The notes under the pieces were generated by a model, which saw only the letters and a program-made list of their open reading frames with translations, did not search any database and was not told where the DNA came from. From Lachnospiraceae bacterium (GTDB lineage Bacteria > Bacillota > Clostridia > Lachnospirales > Lachnospiraceae), in the NCBI GenBank assembly GCA_014239155.1, contig JAAZZQ010000068.1, positions 56,230 through 120,229 on the forward strand: 64,000 bases of DNA, in the 5' to 3' direction. The first letter of the stretch is position 1. Each line of letters starts with the position of its first letter. The position numbers and the translations under genes are program-made. Shown here one piece after another: positions 44,802 to 54,865 of this stretch.

Positions 44802-46160
44802 ATGGCATTAGAATTTAATAATAGGAAACCCAAAGCTAGAAAGTCTACCACAAGAATGATTGCGTTTGGTTTTGCAATGATTATTCTAATAGGAACATTG
44901 TTGCTCTCGCTGCCATTTGCCAATAAGTCTGGTCATGGGAATATTTTAAATGCACTTTTTACAGCGACTTCCGCAACTTGTGTCACAGGACTTGTGGTTG
45001 TAGATACGTATCAGAATTGGACTATTTTTGGGCAAATTGTTATTCTCTGTATGATACAGGTTGGCGGTTTGGGATTTATGACAATTGGAGCTTATATTTC
45101 TGTACTTCTTAAAAAACGCATAGGATTGCAAGAGCGCGAACAGTTGCAAGAGAGTGTAAATACGTTAGAAATAGCAGGCGTTGTCCGTCTGGTCAAAAAG
45201 ATTGTTCAGGGAGCACTCGGCATTGAATTTTTAGGCGCAATCTTACTTGCATTTCGATTTATACCACGGTTTGGAGCAATAAAGGGAATTTATTTTTCGC
45301 TGTTTCATGCAGTGTCTGCGTTTTGCAATGGTGGTTTTGACTTGATGGGAACCAATGAAGCTTATTCTTCCCTTGTTGCGTTTGAAGGAGATGTGCTAGT
45401 GAATCTTGTGGTTGTGTCCTTGATTCTAGTGGGAGGAATTGGTTTTATTGTCTGGGATGATGTAGCGCGCAACAAATGGCATTTTAGCCGATATCTGTTG
45501 CATACTAAAATTGTGATTACTGTGACATTTCTATTAACTGCGATTGGGACAGTTTTGTTTCTAGTTACAGAAAATAGTGCAGCCTTTGTGGGTATGAGTC
45601 CATTAGAAAAGTTTTTGGGTGCTTTGTTCTCTTCTGTCACGCCAAGAACAGCAGGATTTAATTCTGTAGACACAGCGTCATTGTCAAATTCAGGAAAATT
45701 GGTGACAATGATTATGATGTTTATCGGTGGCAGTCCTGGTTCTACAGCAGGCGGAGTTAAGACGACGTCCATTGTTGTTCTGCTATTTTATGCAGGTGCG
45801 ATGGTATTAAATAAGGAAGATATTAATCTTTTTGGAAGACGACTTACAGATGAGGTGGTAAAGAAAGCAAATGCAGTTGTTATTATCAACGCTACCTTAA
45901 CATTTATAGCAACTGTTATTATAATGGCATTACAGCCGTTATTAAATTTTGAAGACGTATTGTTTGAAGTGCTTTCTGCAATTGGAACTGCTGGCATGAC
46001 TGTGGGTATCACAAGAGACTTAAATATAATAGCACGGGTTATTATAATTGTGTTAATGTATTGCGGACGACTGGGAAGTCTTTCTTTCGCATTGGTGTTT
46101 GCACAGAAAAATACTTCAGCGTCTGTCCGTCAGCCGCAGGAAAAAATAATTGTGGGATAA
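44802..46160 (+). CDS. ktrB: K+ transporter membrane subunit KtrB/TrkH type
   Basis: A 452-residue cation channel-like transporter. The four pore-loop repeats are visible: TSATCVTGLVV, HAVSAFCNGGFDL, SVTPRTAGFNSVD and AIGTAGMTVGIT, each with the central Gly of the K+ filter. Its size and the small KtrA gene 12 bases downstream fit the KtrAB system rather than TrkH. The ATG at 44802 follows AAAGGA; a longer upstream frame lacks a site. Na+ dependence and regulation by nucleotides through KtrA are family knowledge. Confidence 0.92.
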   Translation: MALEFNNRKPKARKSTTRMIAFGFAMIILIGTLLLSLPFANKSGHGNILNALFTATSATCVTGLVVVDTYQNWTIFGQIVILCMIQVGGLGFMTIGAYISVLLKKRIGLQEREQLQESVNTLEIAGVVRLVKKIVQGALGIEFLGAILLAFRFIPRFGAIKGIYFSLFHAVSAFCNGGFDLMGTNEAYSSLVAFEGDVLVNLVVVSLILVGGIGFIVWDDVARNKWHFSRYLLHTKIVITVTFLLTAIGTVLFLVTENSAAFVGMSPLEKFLGALFSSVTPRTAGFNSVDTASLSNSGKLVTMIMMFIGGSPGSTAGGVKTTSIVVLLFYAGAMVLNKEDINLFGRRLTDEVVKKANAVVIINATLTFIATVIIMALQPLLNFEDVLFEVLSAIGTAGMTVGITRDLNIIARVIIIVLMYCGRLGSLSFALVFAQKNTSASVRQPQEKIIVG

Positions 46161-46172
46161 AAGGAGAATAAA

Positions 46173-46862
46173 ATGAAATCAATATTGATTATTGGAATGG
46201 GGCGTTTTGGGCATCATTTGGCAGCAAATTTTTTAGAGCATGACCATGATGTTATGATTGTGGACGAGGACGAGGAGAAACTTGCGGATATGGTGCCCTA
46301 TGCGACAAGCACTAGAATCGGGGACTGTACCAATGAGGAGGTACTAAAAAGCATTGGTGTCAGGAACTTTGACGTGGTGTTTATATGTATTGGTACAAAT
46401 TTTCAGAGTAGTCTGGAGATTACAAGTCTTGTGAAGGAGTTAGGGGCAAAGCGAGTTGTCAGCAAGGCGACAAGAGATATTCAGGCAAAGTTTTTGCTGC
46501 GAAATGGTGCAGATGAGGTTATTTATCCAGATAAGGATATTGCGGAGAAATGGGCGGAGCGCTATAGTCTTGACAATCTTTTTGATTATATTGACTTGCC
46601 GGGTGCTTTTGGCATCTATGAAGTGCCACCGCTCAAAGAGTGGGTTGGCAAGAGCATTAGGGAGTCTGACATTGCTGCAAAACACAAAATTTCCATACTT
46701 GGCATTAAGAAAAAGCACGAGGAGGAAATGAGCGTTATGCCTTCCGCAGACTATATTATTCGGGAGAATGACCATTTGATGGTGATGGCTGGAAATGAGG
46801 TTGCAGAGAATTTGCTCAAGCAGAACCGCAATAAGTTTGCTACTTCATCATGGCGTAAATAG
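46173..46862 (+). CDS. ktrA: K+ uptake regulatory subunit KtrA (TrkA/RCK)
   Basis: A 229-residue cytoplasmic gating ring subunit. The N-terminal RCK_N Rossmann fold has IIGMGRFGHHLA (GxGxxG) and VDEDEEKL after strand 2; the C-terminal RCK_C part (about 135-220) ends YIIRENDHLMVMAGNEV, the ligand-binding TrkA_C signature that in some KtrA proteins binds cyclic di-AMP. ATP/ADP binding to the N-domain gates KtrB. The start follows AAGGAG and the gene is cotranscribed with ktrB. Confidence 0.93.
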   Translation: MKSILIIGMGRFGHHLAANFLEHDHDVMIVDEDEEKLADMVPYATSTRIGDCTNEEVLKSIGVRNFDVVFICIGTNFQSSLEITSLVKELGAKRVVSKATRDIQAKFLLRNGADEVIYPDKDIAEKWAERYSLDNLFDYIDLPGAFGIYEVPPLKEWVGKSIRESDIAAKHKISILGIKKKHEEEMSVMPSADYIIRENDHLMVMAGNEVAENLLKQNRNKFATSSWRK

Positions 46863-46908
46863 CAAGTGCTGTGGCGCTATACAGTTCATAGAAGGAGAGA
46901 AGAGAGCA

Positions 46909-47727
46909 ATGATATCAAGCACAACAAACAGCAAAGTAAAACATCTTGTAGCGCTGATACACAAGCCAAAGGCGCGTGCGGAAGCGCAATGTTTTGTGGC
47001 GGAGGGGACACGAATGTTTTGTGAAGCCCCAACAGATTGGATGAAAGAGGTTTATGTTTCAGAATCGTTCTTGCGTCGTTGTGAGAGGAACGAGAATGCA
47101 GAGATAAGATGTATTCTTAACCGCTATCCTTATGAAGTGCTTACGGATACTGTGTTTCAGAAAGTTTCTGATACGCAGACACCGCAGGGCGTGCTCTGTG
47201 TTCTTTCTATGCCACAGTATAAGCTGACAGAGTGTGTTGAAAAATGGACTGATGATATTAAAAAAGCTCCGCTATTAGTGCTTCTTGAGGACTTACAAGA
47301 CCCGGGAAATTTAGGAACAATACTGCGCACTGGGGAGGGGGCAGGCGTGGATGGGGTGATTATGACCAAGCAGACGGCAGACATCTTTAACCCTAAAGTA
47401 ATTCGTGCGACTATGGGGTCTATTTACCGCATCCCATTCTTTATTGTTGATTCTCTGACTGAAACAATTGTGTTTTTAAAGAAAAAAGGAGTGGCAGTCT
47501 ATGCGGCCCACCTCGACAATAGTGTGGCGTATGATGAGCCGGATTATACGCAGCCGACTGCCTTTCTGATTGGAAATGAGGGGAGTGGACTTCAGCGGGA
47601 AACAGCAAAGTGTGCGACACAATATATAAAAATTCCTATGGCAGGGCAAGTGGAGTCCCTTAATGCTGCAATGGCAACAACAATTTTAGTGTACGAAGCT
47701 GCAAGACAGAAGCGCAAAAATATTTGA
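46909..47727 (+). CDS. TrmH/SpoU-family RNA 2'-O-methyltransferase
   Basis: A 272-residue RNA methylase. The N-terminal RNA-binding part starts ISSTTNSKVKHLVAL. The knotted SPOUT domain shows the three motifs: EDLQDPGNLGTILRTGEGAG (motif 1, with catalytic Asn/Arg), FLIGNEGSGL (motif 2) and IPMAGQVESLNAAMATTILV (motif 3). This group methylates rRNA or tRNA ribose; which site is not clear. The ATG at 46909 follows AAGGAGAG, 46 bases after ktrA; an upstream frame overlaps ktrA and is rejected. Confidence 0.93.
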   Translation: MISSTTNSKVKHLVALIHKPKARAEAQCFVAEGTRMFCEAPTDWMKEVYVSESFLRRCERNENAEIRCILNRYPYEVLTDTVFQKVSDTQTPQGVLCVLSMPQYKLTECVEKWTDDIKKAPLLVLLEDLQDPGNLGTILRTGEGAGVDGVIMTKQTADIFNPKVIRATMGSIYRIPFFIVDSLTETIVFLKKKGVAVYAAHLDNSVAYDEPDYTQPTAFLIGNEGSGLQRETAKCATQYIKIPMAGQVESLNAAMATTILVYEAARQKRKNI

Positions 47728-47784
47728 CTATAAAAAATATTAATTATTACACATTTTTTACAGAGCAGAAAGGAAGGGACAAGA

Positions 47785-48579
47785 GTGAAAATTGGTTTTA
47801 TAGGGCTGGGAAATATGGCTTCTGCTATGATTGGCAGAATGTTAAATACTGGAGTGTTTGGGGCAGGAGAGGTGATAGGTTCTGCTAAGACACAGGAGAC
47901 AGCGGATAAAGTAGCGCAAAAGTTTGGGATTAACACTGGAACGGACAATGTGTTGATTGCACAGAAAGCAGATGTGTTAATTCTTGCTGTCAAACCGATA
48001 TTTTTACCAGAAGTGATTGCAGAGATTAAAAATGTGGTGGACGAAGGCAAACTGGTGATTTCTATTGTGGCAGGAAAATCTATTGATTGGATAGAGCAAG
48101 AGTTTGGTCAAAAACTACGCTTGATACGCTGTATGCCAAACACTCCTGCAATGGTTGGCGAGGCATGTACTTGCATTTGCGTAAAGGAAGATGTATCTGC
48201 GTTAGACAAGAAGATGGTGCTTCGGATTATGAGTAGTTTTGGCAAGGCAAGTATTCTTCCAGAACGCTTGATGGATGCTTTTATTGGCGTGGCAGGAAGC
48301 GCTCCTGCATATGTATTTCTGTTTATTGAGGCGATGGCAGACGCGGCTGTAATGGCAGGATTGCCAAGAAATCAGGCATATGAGTTTGCGGCGCAGACAG
48401 TGCTTGGCAGTGCTAAAATGGTACTTGAGACGAAACTGCATCCGGGTGCGCTTAAGGATATGGTATGTTCTCCTGCTGGAACAACAATTGAGGCGGTGAA
48501 AGTATTAGAGGAAAAAGGATTGCGTGCAGCGGTGATTGATGCGGTCAGCGCATGTGTCGAGAAATCCAAGAATCTATAG
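47785..48579 (+). CDS. proC: Pyrroline-5-carboxylate reductase
   Basis: A 264-residue enzyme for the last step of proline synthesis, reducing pyrroline-5-carboxylate with NAD(P)H. The dinucleotide fold starts KIGFIGLGNMASAMIGRM. LILAVKP, RCMPNTPAMVGEACTCI and the C-terminal GSAPAYVFLFIEAMADAAV with HPGALKDMVCSPAGTTIEAV are hallmark. The start is GTG after AAGGAAGGG. A strong hairpin terminator follows. Confidence 0.95.
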   Translation: MKIGFIGLGNMASAMIGRMLNTGVFGAGEVIGSAKTQETADKVAQKFGINTGTDNVLIAQKADVLILAVKPIFLPEVIAEIKNVVDEGKLVISIVAGKSIDWIEQEFGQKLRLIRCMPNTPAMVGEACTCICVKEDVSALDKKMVLRIMSSFGKASILPERLMDAFIGVAGSAPAYVFLFIEAMADAAVMAGLPRNQAYEFAAQTVLGSAKMVLETKLHPGALKDMVCSPAGTTIEAVKVLEEKGLRAAVIDAVSACVEKSKNL

Positions 48580-48638
48580 AGGACAGGCACACAGAAGATA
48601 AGAAAATAATAACATAACAATAACTATTTATTAAAAAC

Positions 48639-48672
48639 AAGAGTTCGATACTTGACAAGTAGCGAACTCTTT
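48639..48672 (+). terminator. Terminator of proC
   Basis: AAGAGTTCG and CGAACTCTT enclose a second inner pair TACTTG/CAAGTA, giving an almost continuous 15-bp stem; TTGTTATTAT follows. Confidence 0.8.
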
Positions 48673-48796
48673 GTTATTATATAAAATCGTAATAGGTGTT
48701 AATAAATACGTAACATTTTGTTGCAAAAATGTAATGATGTAATTTTCTAACAAAATTGCAGAAAAGAAACATCGTTATCAAGAAATGGAGCAGATT

Positions 48797-50029
48797 ATGA
48801 AGACAAATTGTAAAAAGTGGAAATACCTGCTTTGCGCTATGGCAGTTATGACCGCGTTTTCGTCCAATCAGTACAGTACATTAGCAGCAGATATGCAAGT
48901 GCGTCTTGCAAATGACATGGGCGAAAAACAGGAAACCACATCAGACAAGATGAATTCAGCAGAGAACAAAAGTGTGTTTGCGGTAACGGCAGGTGCAGCG
49001 GATGTCCTAGATACACAGGATTTTTATGTTGCGAAGGCGGTTATTGCGGGTGCAGGTGCTTCAGAGACGGAAAGTTTGGAAAGAAGCATTACAAAGAAAA
49101 GTAATGCGTTGGCTGCATTTGCAAAAGGAATGATGGTTTTGCAGCCAGAATTGCTGCCAGAGTCAACTCTTGTAATGGCAAAAGTGAATGAGTATGTCAA
49201 TATCAGAAAAGATGCAGAACAGGATTCTGAGAAGGTTGGTGTGCTCTACAAAGACTGTGGTGGAGATATTTTAGAGAAGAATGATGAATGGACAAAGATA
49301 AAGTCCGGTGATGTGACCGGATGGATTAAAAATCAGTATTTGTATTTTGGAAAAGAGGCAGAAGAGCTCGCAAAAGAAGTGGGCGTTCTGACAGCGTACT
49401 CCAATACAGAGACACTGAGAGTTAGAAAAGAGCCGAATCTCGAAGCAGGGATTGTCGGTCTTCTTGCTGACGGTCAGGCTGTGGAAGCAATAGCAGAAGA
49501 AGGAGACTGGGTAAAAGTCAGCTATGAGGGCGCAACAGGATATGTCGCTTCGGAGTATGTCCGCGTGGAATTTGGCGTGGATACAGCAGAGTCTATGGAG
49601 GCGATTAAGGCGAGAGAAGAGGCGGAGCGGGAGCGTGCTGCAGCCGCGGCGGAGGCAAAGCGTGTACAACGGAAAGAGGCTGTGATGGCGACGGCATCAG
49701 AGCTTGAGATTCTTGCGGCATTAATTCAGTGTGAAGCTGGGGGAGAACCATATGAAGGGCAGGTTGCAGTAGGTGCAGTTGTAATGAACCGCGTGCGAAG
49801 CGGCGGTTATCCCAATACCATTACAGAGGTAATTTATGCGTCAGGACAGTTTGTTCCTGCGTCAGGAGGACGTATGGAATCCTTAATTTTAAATAAGACA
49901 ACAAGGGCTTCTTGTATACAGGCTGCACAGGAGGCAATTAATGGTGCATGCAATGTTGGGGATGCATTACACTTTAGAAGAAATAACGGAAGACCTGGAC
50001 TTGTGATTGGAAATCATGTATTTTGGTAA
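48797..50029 (+). CDS. Secreted SleB-type cell-wall hydrolase with SH3 domains
   Basis: A 410-residue exported peptidoglycan hydrolase. A signal peptide covers residues 1 to about 31 (LLCAMAVMTAFSSNQYSTLA). Two bacterial SH3 domains follow (about 135-185 with YVNIRKDAEQDSEKVG and 195-260 with TLRVRKEPNLEAGIVG). An Ala/Glu-rich helical linker leads to a Hydrolase_2 domain (about 300-410): AALIQCEAGGEPYEGQVAVG with the catalytic Glu, AVVMNRVRSGGYPNTITEVI and ending LVIGNHVFW. The family includes the spore cortex-lytic enzyme SleB. The ATG at 48797 follows GGAG by six bases. It ends at a strong terminator. Confidence 0.9.
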   Translation: MKTNCKKWKYLLCAMAVMTAFSSNQYSTLAADMQVRLANDMGEKQETTSDKMNSAENKSVFAVTAGAADVLDTQDFYVAKAVIAGAGASETESLERSITKKSNALAAFAKGMMVLQPELLPESTLVMAKVNEYVNIRKDAEQDSEKVGVLYKDCGGDILEKNDEWTKIKSGDVTGWIKNQYLYFGKEAEELAKEVGVLTAYSNTETLRVRKEPNLEAGIVGLLADGQAVEAIAEEGDWVKVSYEGATGYVASEYVRVEFGVDTAESMEAIKAREEAERERAAAAAEAKRVQRKEAVMATASELEILAALIQCEAGGEPYEGQVAVGAVVMNRVRSGGYPNTITEVIYASGQFVPASGGRMESLILNKTTRASCIQAAQEAINGACNVGDALHFRRNNGRPGLVIGNHVFW

Positions 50030-50069
50030 TGATATTTTGAGCATTTGACAACAAGCTTTTTGTGTGTGC

Positions 50070-50100
50070 AAGCGCAGTTTGTAAAACAACTGCGCTTTTT
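50070..50100 (+). terminator. Terminator of the cell-wall hydrolase gene
   Basis: AAGCGCAGTT and AACTGCGCTT form a perfect 10-bp stem followed by TTTCTT. Confidence 0.85.
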
Positions 50101-50168
50101 CTTGCCCCTTTGAAAAAATTGTAGTAGAATACAAATAATTGATAATTTCGACAAGAGGAGGTAGAAAT

Positions 50169-51161
50169 ATGGATTTAAAGGGACGGAATTTTTTGACATT
50201 AAAGGATTTTACGCCGGAGGAGATTACATATTTGATTGACCTGGCAGCAGAATATAAGGATAAGAAAAAAAAAGGGATTTTGCACGATACACTTCGCGGT
50301 AAAAATATTGCTTTGATTTTTGAGAAGACGAGCACACGCACGCGCTGTTCTTTTGAGGTGGCGGCACATGATCTTGGCATAGGGACAACATACCTTGAGC
50401 CGTCTGGTTCTCAGATTGGAAAGAAAGAGTCAATAGCGGATACAGCGCGCGTACTTGGCAGAATGTATGAAGGGATTGAGTACCGTGGATATGAGCAGGC
50501 GATTGTGGAAGAGCTTGCAAAATATGCAGGCGTTCCTGTTTGGAATGGACTGACGAATGAATACCACCCAACACAGATGCTTGCGGATATGCTTACGATT
50601 AGAGAACATTTTGGACATCTCAAAAACATTAGGCTTACCTATATGGGAGATGCCCGCTACAATATGGGCAATTCACTGATGATTGTATGTGCAAAGCTGG
50701 GAATGCATTTTACTGCATGTACAGCAAAAGAATATTTTCCAGATGAAACACTTGTGGCGCAGTGCAAGGAATATGCTGCACAGTCCGGCGCAACTATCAC
50801 GCTTACAGAGGATGTGAATGCAGGGACAAAAGGAGCAGATGTTATTTATACAGATGTATGGGTGTCTATGGGCGAGCCAGAGGAAGTTTGGGAGGAGCGC
50901 ATTGAAAAACTTTCTGCATACAAAGTAACAAAAGCTGTGATGGATAGCGCAGGAGAAAATGCTGTATTTTTACATTGTCTTCCTGCATTTCATGATTTGA
51001 AAACCAAGATAGGCAAAGAGCAAGGGGAAAAATATGGTTTTACTGAACTGGAAGTGACAGATGAAGTATTTGAGTCGGCACAGTCACTTGTATTTGAAGA
51101 GGCGGAAAATCGTATGCATACAATAAAGGCAGTGATTGCGGCAACACTTGGTGCAGTGTGA
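50169..51161 (+). CDS. argF: Ornithine carbamoyltransferase
   Basis: A 330-residue enzyme making citrulline from ornithine and carbamoyl phosphate (or the reverse in arginine catabolism). [15 protein letters not shown] binds carbamoyl phosphate, [14 protein letters not shown] is the second site, DVWVSMGEP the SMG ornithine loop and [10 protein letters not shown] the Cys-containing catalytic loop. The ATG at 50169 follows GAGGAGG. No arcA, arcC or other arginine gene is adjacent, so the biosynthetic name argF is used by default; arcB is possible. Confidence 0.93.
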   Translation: MDLKGRNFLTLKDFTPEEITYLIDLAAEYKDKKKKGILHDTLRGKNIALIFEKTSTRTRCSFEVAAHDLGIGTTYLEPSGSQIGKKESIADTARVLGRMYEGIEYRGYEQAIVEELAKYAGVPVWNGLTNEYHPTQMLADMLTIREHFGHLKNIRLTYMGDARYNMGNSLMIVCAKLGMHFTACTAKEYFPDETLVAQCKEYAAQSGATITLTEDVNAGTKGADVIYTDVWVSMGEPEEVWEERIEKLSAYKVTKAVMDSAGENAVFLHCLPAFHDLKTKIGKEQGEKYGFTELEVTDEVFESAQSLVFEEAENRMHTIKAVIAATLGAV

Positions 51162-51203
51162 TTAATATTTCGGTGTTATTGGTATCGATATTTGCGAAAT
51201 GGT

Positions 51204-51375
51204 GTACTAGTGTGCTGACTGCTTGTAATTGACGGTATAGAGCACTGTCTATTTCGCCACTCGTTTCGTTGCCGTCAGTCACCGTAGGCGCTGCTGCGCC
51301 TCACAGGATGACAAAATATCCAGCACTCTTTACCATGATTACCGGACGGCCAGTACACTAAAGTATATGAAAGCA
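51204..51375. repeat. Imperfect inverted-repeat element between argF and birA
   Basis: GTACTAGTGTGCTG near the left end pairs with CAGTACACTAAAGTA near the right end. Inside is a GC-richer part with the hairpin AGGCGCTGCTGCGCCT. Size and ends suggest a small non-autonomous element, perhaps carrying the end of another gene; no copy elsewhere in the window was seen. Confidence 0.35.
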
Positions 51376-51420
51376 TTAAATAACACATGTTTTGTAAGGG
51401 CGATTGGAGAACATAGTTAT

Positions 51421-52413
51421 ATGAAAAATGAGGAAATATTAAAAAAGCTGCGTGATGCCAAAGGATTTGTGAGTGGTCAAGAACTGTGCGAGTATTATGG
51501 TGTGTCACGCACTGCCATTTGGAAAGCGATTCGGCAGCTTGAGAGAGACGGGTATGTGATTGAGGCACAGAACAATAGGGGTTATCGTCTTATAGAAAAC
51601 AAGGATATCGACTTATTTTCCAAAGTGGAGATTGAGAGCAGAATGGAGACTACGTGGGTTGGCAGAAAGCTTATTTTTTACAAGGAAACCGGTTCGACAA
51701 ACCTTGATGCAAAGGAATTTGCAGAGAAGGGAGAAGCGTCTGGAACTGTAGTTGTGGCGGATATGCAAACTGCAGGGCGTGGACGGCGTGGCAGAGGTTG
51801 GGTATCTCTGGCGGGAAAAGATATTTATATGACAATTCTGCTTCGACCCCAATGTAGACCTGAAAAGGCTTCAGCGCTGACTCTTGTCATGGCGCTTGCT
51901 GTCTTGAAGGCTGTTTGTGAGCAGATACCACAGGCGTGTGGTATTAAGTGGCCCAATGACATTGTTGTTAACGGGAAAAAAGTTTGTGGAATTTTGACTG
52001 AGATGAGCGCAGAACTAGATGGAATCCACTATGTTGTAATCGGTGTGGGCATCAATGTGAATCAGGAACTTCTTGCAGAGGAAATTCGGCAGACTGCAAC
52101 CACACTATGCATTGAGAGCGGACAACAGGTAAATCGCGCAATGTTGGTGGCACGCGTACTTTTCTTTTTTGAGAAATATTATGCTATTTTTGAAAAGAAT
52201 TGGGATTTTTCTGGTTTGGTGGACGAATACAATCAATTTTTGGTCAACCGCGACAGGGAAGTATGTGTTCTTGATCCCAAAGGCGCGTTTAAGGGGATTG
52301 CGCGGGGCATCAATGAAAGCGGCGAGTTGTTTGTCGAGCGGGAAAGCGACGGTGAAATCGTTTTGGTCTATGCAGGTGAAGTATCTGTACGTGGCATCTA
52401 TGGTTATGTGTAG
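51421..52413 (+). CDS. birA: Biotin--protein ligase / biotin operon repressor BirA
   Basis: A 330-residue bifunctional protein. Residues 1-60 are a winged helix (GQELCEYYGVSRTAIWKAIR), so it can repress biotin genes. The ligase part has ETGSTNLDAKEF, ADMQTAGRGRRGRGW (the biotinyl-AMP loop), KWPNDIVVNGKKVCGIL and VIGVGINVN; a C-terminal SH3-like domain follows (about 275-330). It attaches biotin to carboxylases. ATG at 51421 is chosen at the start of homology; the GGAG upstream is rather far. Confidence 0.94.
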   Translation: MKNEEILKKLRDAKGFVSGQELCEYYGVSRTAIWKAIRQLERDGYVIEAQNNRGYRLIENKDIDLFSKVEIESRMETTWVGRKLIFYKETGSTNLDAKEFAEKGEASGTVVVADMQTAGRGRRGRGWVSLAGKDIYMTILLRPQCRPEKASALTLVMALAVLKAVCEQIPQACGIKWPNDIVVNGKKVCGILTEMSAELDGIHYVVIGVGINVNQELLAEEIRQTATTLCIESGQQVNRAMLVARVLFFFEKYYAIFEKNWDFSGLVDEYNQFLVNRDREVCVLDPKGAFKGIARGINESGELFVERESDGEIVLVYAGEVSVRGIYGYV

Positions 52414-52420
52414 TGTATTT

Positions 52421-52464
52421 CTAGTGCTCCATCAAGTCTGATTTCTGACTGGATGGAGCACTAG
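52421..52464 (+). terminator. Hairpin after birA
   Basis: CTAGTGCTCCATC and GATGGAGCACTAG are perfect 13-bp arms around an 18-base loop. Without a T-tract it may be a weak terminator or an element end; part of its right arm recurs in a diverged form near 53032. Confidence 0.55.
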
Positions 52465-52533
52465 GCTGAACTGTAATTTTGCTTTTGTGCAGAGAATTTG
52501 TTTTTAGAATAGCTGGCAACTTGGAGGAATATT

Positions 52534-52872
52534 ATGGAGGAAAATAAAAACCGCATTGTTCTGTGCGGCGCAAATGCCTACGAACAGAAATATTATTTTA
52601 ATGAAAAGTTTAAGAATATTCCTGAATCCATCAAGGAAGAACTGCATATTATATGTGTGTTGTTCACAGAGGAAGTCGGCGGGGTGTTCACAGTTGTATA
52701 TGAGGAAGATGGCAGCGTAAGTCTTGAGACAGACGCTTATGAAGAAGATATTTTATATGACGAGATTAGCAGTGGGCTTCTGGTGCGAGAAATTCGGATG
52801 CAGCGACAGGAGCTTTTTGAGTCGCTAAGCCTTTTTTATAAAGTTTTTGTGCTGCATGAGCAGTATGAATAA
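52534..52872 (+). CDS. DUF6145-like protein
   Basis: A 112-residue acidic soluble protein. RIVLCGANAYEQKYYFNEKF and IPESIKEELHIICVLFTEEV, then GGVFTVVYEEDGSVSLET match what I remember of DUF6145, a short family found in this position in Lachnospiraceae. Function is unknown. The start follows TTGGAGGAAT. It lies between birA and coaX but is separated from both by more than 100 bases of repeat-like DNA. Confidence 0.7.
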   Translation: MEENKNRIVLCGANAYEQKYYFNEKFKNIPESIKEELHIICVLFTEEVGGVFTVVYEEDGSVSLETDAYEEDILYDEISSGLLVREIRMQRQELFESLSLFYKVFVLHEQYE

Positions 52873-53109
52873 ATGATATGGATATCAAGAATGGATTTTT
52901 GTAGTAGTTGAGCCTTTGGAGTTCTGTTATGAGGATCAAGACTGTAAAATTACTTTGTAGTATCAAAGCCTGAAGCATCTTTTAACGATGTAATGGTGCA
53001 AAACAGGTAGTCCATGACTTTTATTTCTGGTTGGATGGAGTATTACGCAGAATAACAGATTTTTTCAAAAGGATAGAGCGCTGCCTTGAGACAGCATAAG
53101 GAGAATAGT

Positions 53110-53880
53110 ATGGTTCTAGTAGTGGATGTTGGAAATACAAATATTACATTTGGCGTTTATAATAAAAAAAATTTAGTCACAACGTTTCGCCTGATGGCAA
53201 AGACACAGCGAACCTCAGACGAATATGGTGTATTGATTACCGAGCTGTTATTTAAAAATCATATTCACACAAAGGAGATTGAGGGTACCATTATTGCGAG
53301 TGTTGTGCCAAACGTAATGCATGCGCTCACTGGTGGCATCAAGCGCTATGTGGCGGAAAAGATTATGATTGTGGGGGCTGGCATTAAGACTGGGATAAAA
53401 ATTGTGACAGAAAATCCAAAAGAAATTGGGCCAGATAGAATTGTTGATGCAGTGGCTGCATATGAATTATATGGGGCTCCAGTGCTGGTCCTAGATTTTG
53501 GCACAGCAACAACCTACGACCTTATCAATGAAAATGGATGTTTTTGTGCAGGTATCACTGCGCCGGGTATTAGAATTTCAGCGAAGGCATTGTGGGAGGA
53601 TGCAGCAAAACTTCCAGAGATTGAAATTAAGAAGCCAACGTCAATTCTGGCGCAAGAGACAATATCAAGTATGCAGGCAGGGCTTGTGTATGGGCAGATT
53701 GGGCAGACAGAGTACATTGTAAACCGCGTGCGAAAAGAGACTGGATATGAAAACCTTAAAGTGGTGGCGACAGGGGGACTTGGGCGCATTATAGCGGAGG
53801 AGACAGACGTAATACAAGAGTACAACAGTGCTCTTACGCTGGAGGGACTAAGGATAATCTATGAAAAGAACAACAGATAG
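53110..53880 (+). CDS. coaX: Type III pantothenate kinase
   Basis: A 256-residue enzyme phosphorylating pantothenate in coenzyme A synthesis. The ASKHA-fold phosphate loops are [14 protein letters not shown] and [26 protein letters not shown] and [20 protein letters not shown], followed by LPEIE, are CoaX signatures. The ATG at 53110 follows AAGGAGAA; an upstream in-frame ATG at 53086 has no good site. Its end overlaps dusB by 20 bases, so the two are coupled. Confidence 0.95.
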   Translation: MVLVVDVGNTNITFGVYNKKNLVTTFRLMAKTQRTSDEYGVLITELLFKNHIHTKEIEGTIIASVVPNVMHALTGGIKRYVAEKIMIVGAGIKTGIKIVTENPKEIGPDRIVDAVAAYELYGAPVLVLDFGTATTYDLINENGCFCAGITAPGIRISAKALWEDAAKLPEIEIKKPTSILAQETISSMQAGLVYGQIGQTEYIVNRVRKETGYENLKVVATGGLGRIIAEETDVIQEYNSALTLEGLRIIYEKNNR

Positions 53881-54865
53881 TGTGGCTAGCAGGCAGCTAA
53901 AAATTGGCAATGTTGTTCTGGAAAACAATGTTATGCTTGCACCAATGGCAGGGGTTACAGACCTGCCATTTCGACTGATTTGCAAGGAGCAGGGAGCAGG
54001 GCTTTTGTGCATGGAAATGGTGAGTGCCAAGGCAATACATTTTCGCAACAAAAATACAGAGGCGTTAATGGAAATACACCCGGAGGAATTGCCTGTCTCA
54101 CTACAATTGTTTGGATCAGAACCTGATATTATGGCAGAGACGGCAAAGCGTATTGAGGAGCGTCCATTTGCAATATTGGACATTAATATGGGGTGTCCAG
54201 TGCCAAAGGTAGTTAACAATCATGAAGGCAGTGCATTGATGTTGGAACCAAAACTTGCAGGCAAAATTATCTATGAAGTTTCTCACGCAATTAAAAAGCC
54301 AGTAACTGTCAAGATTAGAAAAGGTTTTGACGATGCGCATGTCAACGCTATTGAAATTGCTAGAATTGCTGAGGAGAATGGCGCGGCGGCAATTGTAGTT
54401 CATGGCAGAACCAGAGAACAATACTATTCTGGAAAGGCAGACTGGGACATTATCAGACAGATCAAACAGGCAGTGTCAATTCCGGTCATTGGAAACGGTG
54501 ATGTGACAGATGCATTGACAGCACAACAGATGTTTAAAACAACTGGCTGTGACGGAATTATGATTGGTAGGGCAAGTCGTGGAAATCCTTGGATATTTCA
54601 CGAAATTAACGATTATCTGGACACTGGAATTCTTCCGGAGCGTCCAACAAAAGAAACGGTTTGCAATACAATTTTAAGACACGCGAAGTTGCAGTGTGCG
54701 TATAAAGGAGAGTATGTGGCTGTGCGTGAGATGCGAAAGCATGTGGCATGGTATACGACAGGGTATCCACATTCTGCAAAGTTGCGTAGGATGGTCAATG
54801 AGATAGAGACTTTTGCGGAGTTAGTGGATGGTATTCAGAGAATGTTTGTAGGAGTCAATGTGTAG
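53861..54865 (+). CDS. dusB: tRNA-dihydrouridine synthase
   Basis: A 334-residue FMN enzyme that reduces uridines in t[21 protein letters not shown] starts the barrel, [14 protein letters not shown] has the catalytic Cys, [27 protein letters not shown] and GNGDV follow and [14 protein letters not shown] binds flavin phosphate. A helical RNA-binding tail ends the protein. DusB type by position next to coaX/lysS and by size. It begins inside the 3' end of coaX. Confidence 0.94.
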   Translation: MKRTTDSVASRQLKIGNVVLENNVMLAPMAGVTDLPFRLICKEQGAGLLCMEMVSAKAIHFRNKNTEALMEIHPEELPVSLQLFGSEPDIMAETAKRIEERPFAILDINMGCPVPKVVNNHEGSALMLEPKLAGKIIYEVSHAIKKPVTVKIRKGFDDAHVNAIEIARIAEENGAAAIVVHGRTREQYYSGKADWDIIRQIKQAVSIPVIGNGDVTDALTAQQMFKTTGCDGIMIGRASRGNPWIFHEINDYLDTGILPERPTKETVCNTILRHAKLQCAYKGEYVAVREMRKHVAWYTTGYPHSAKLRRMVNEIETFAELVDGIQRMFVGVNV

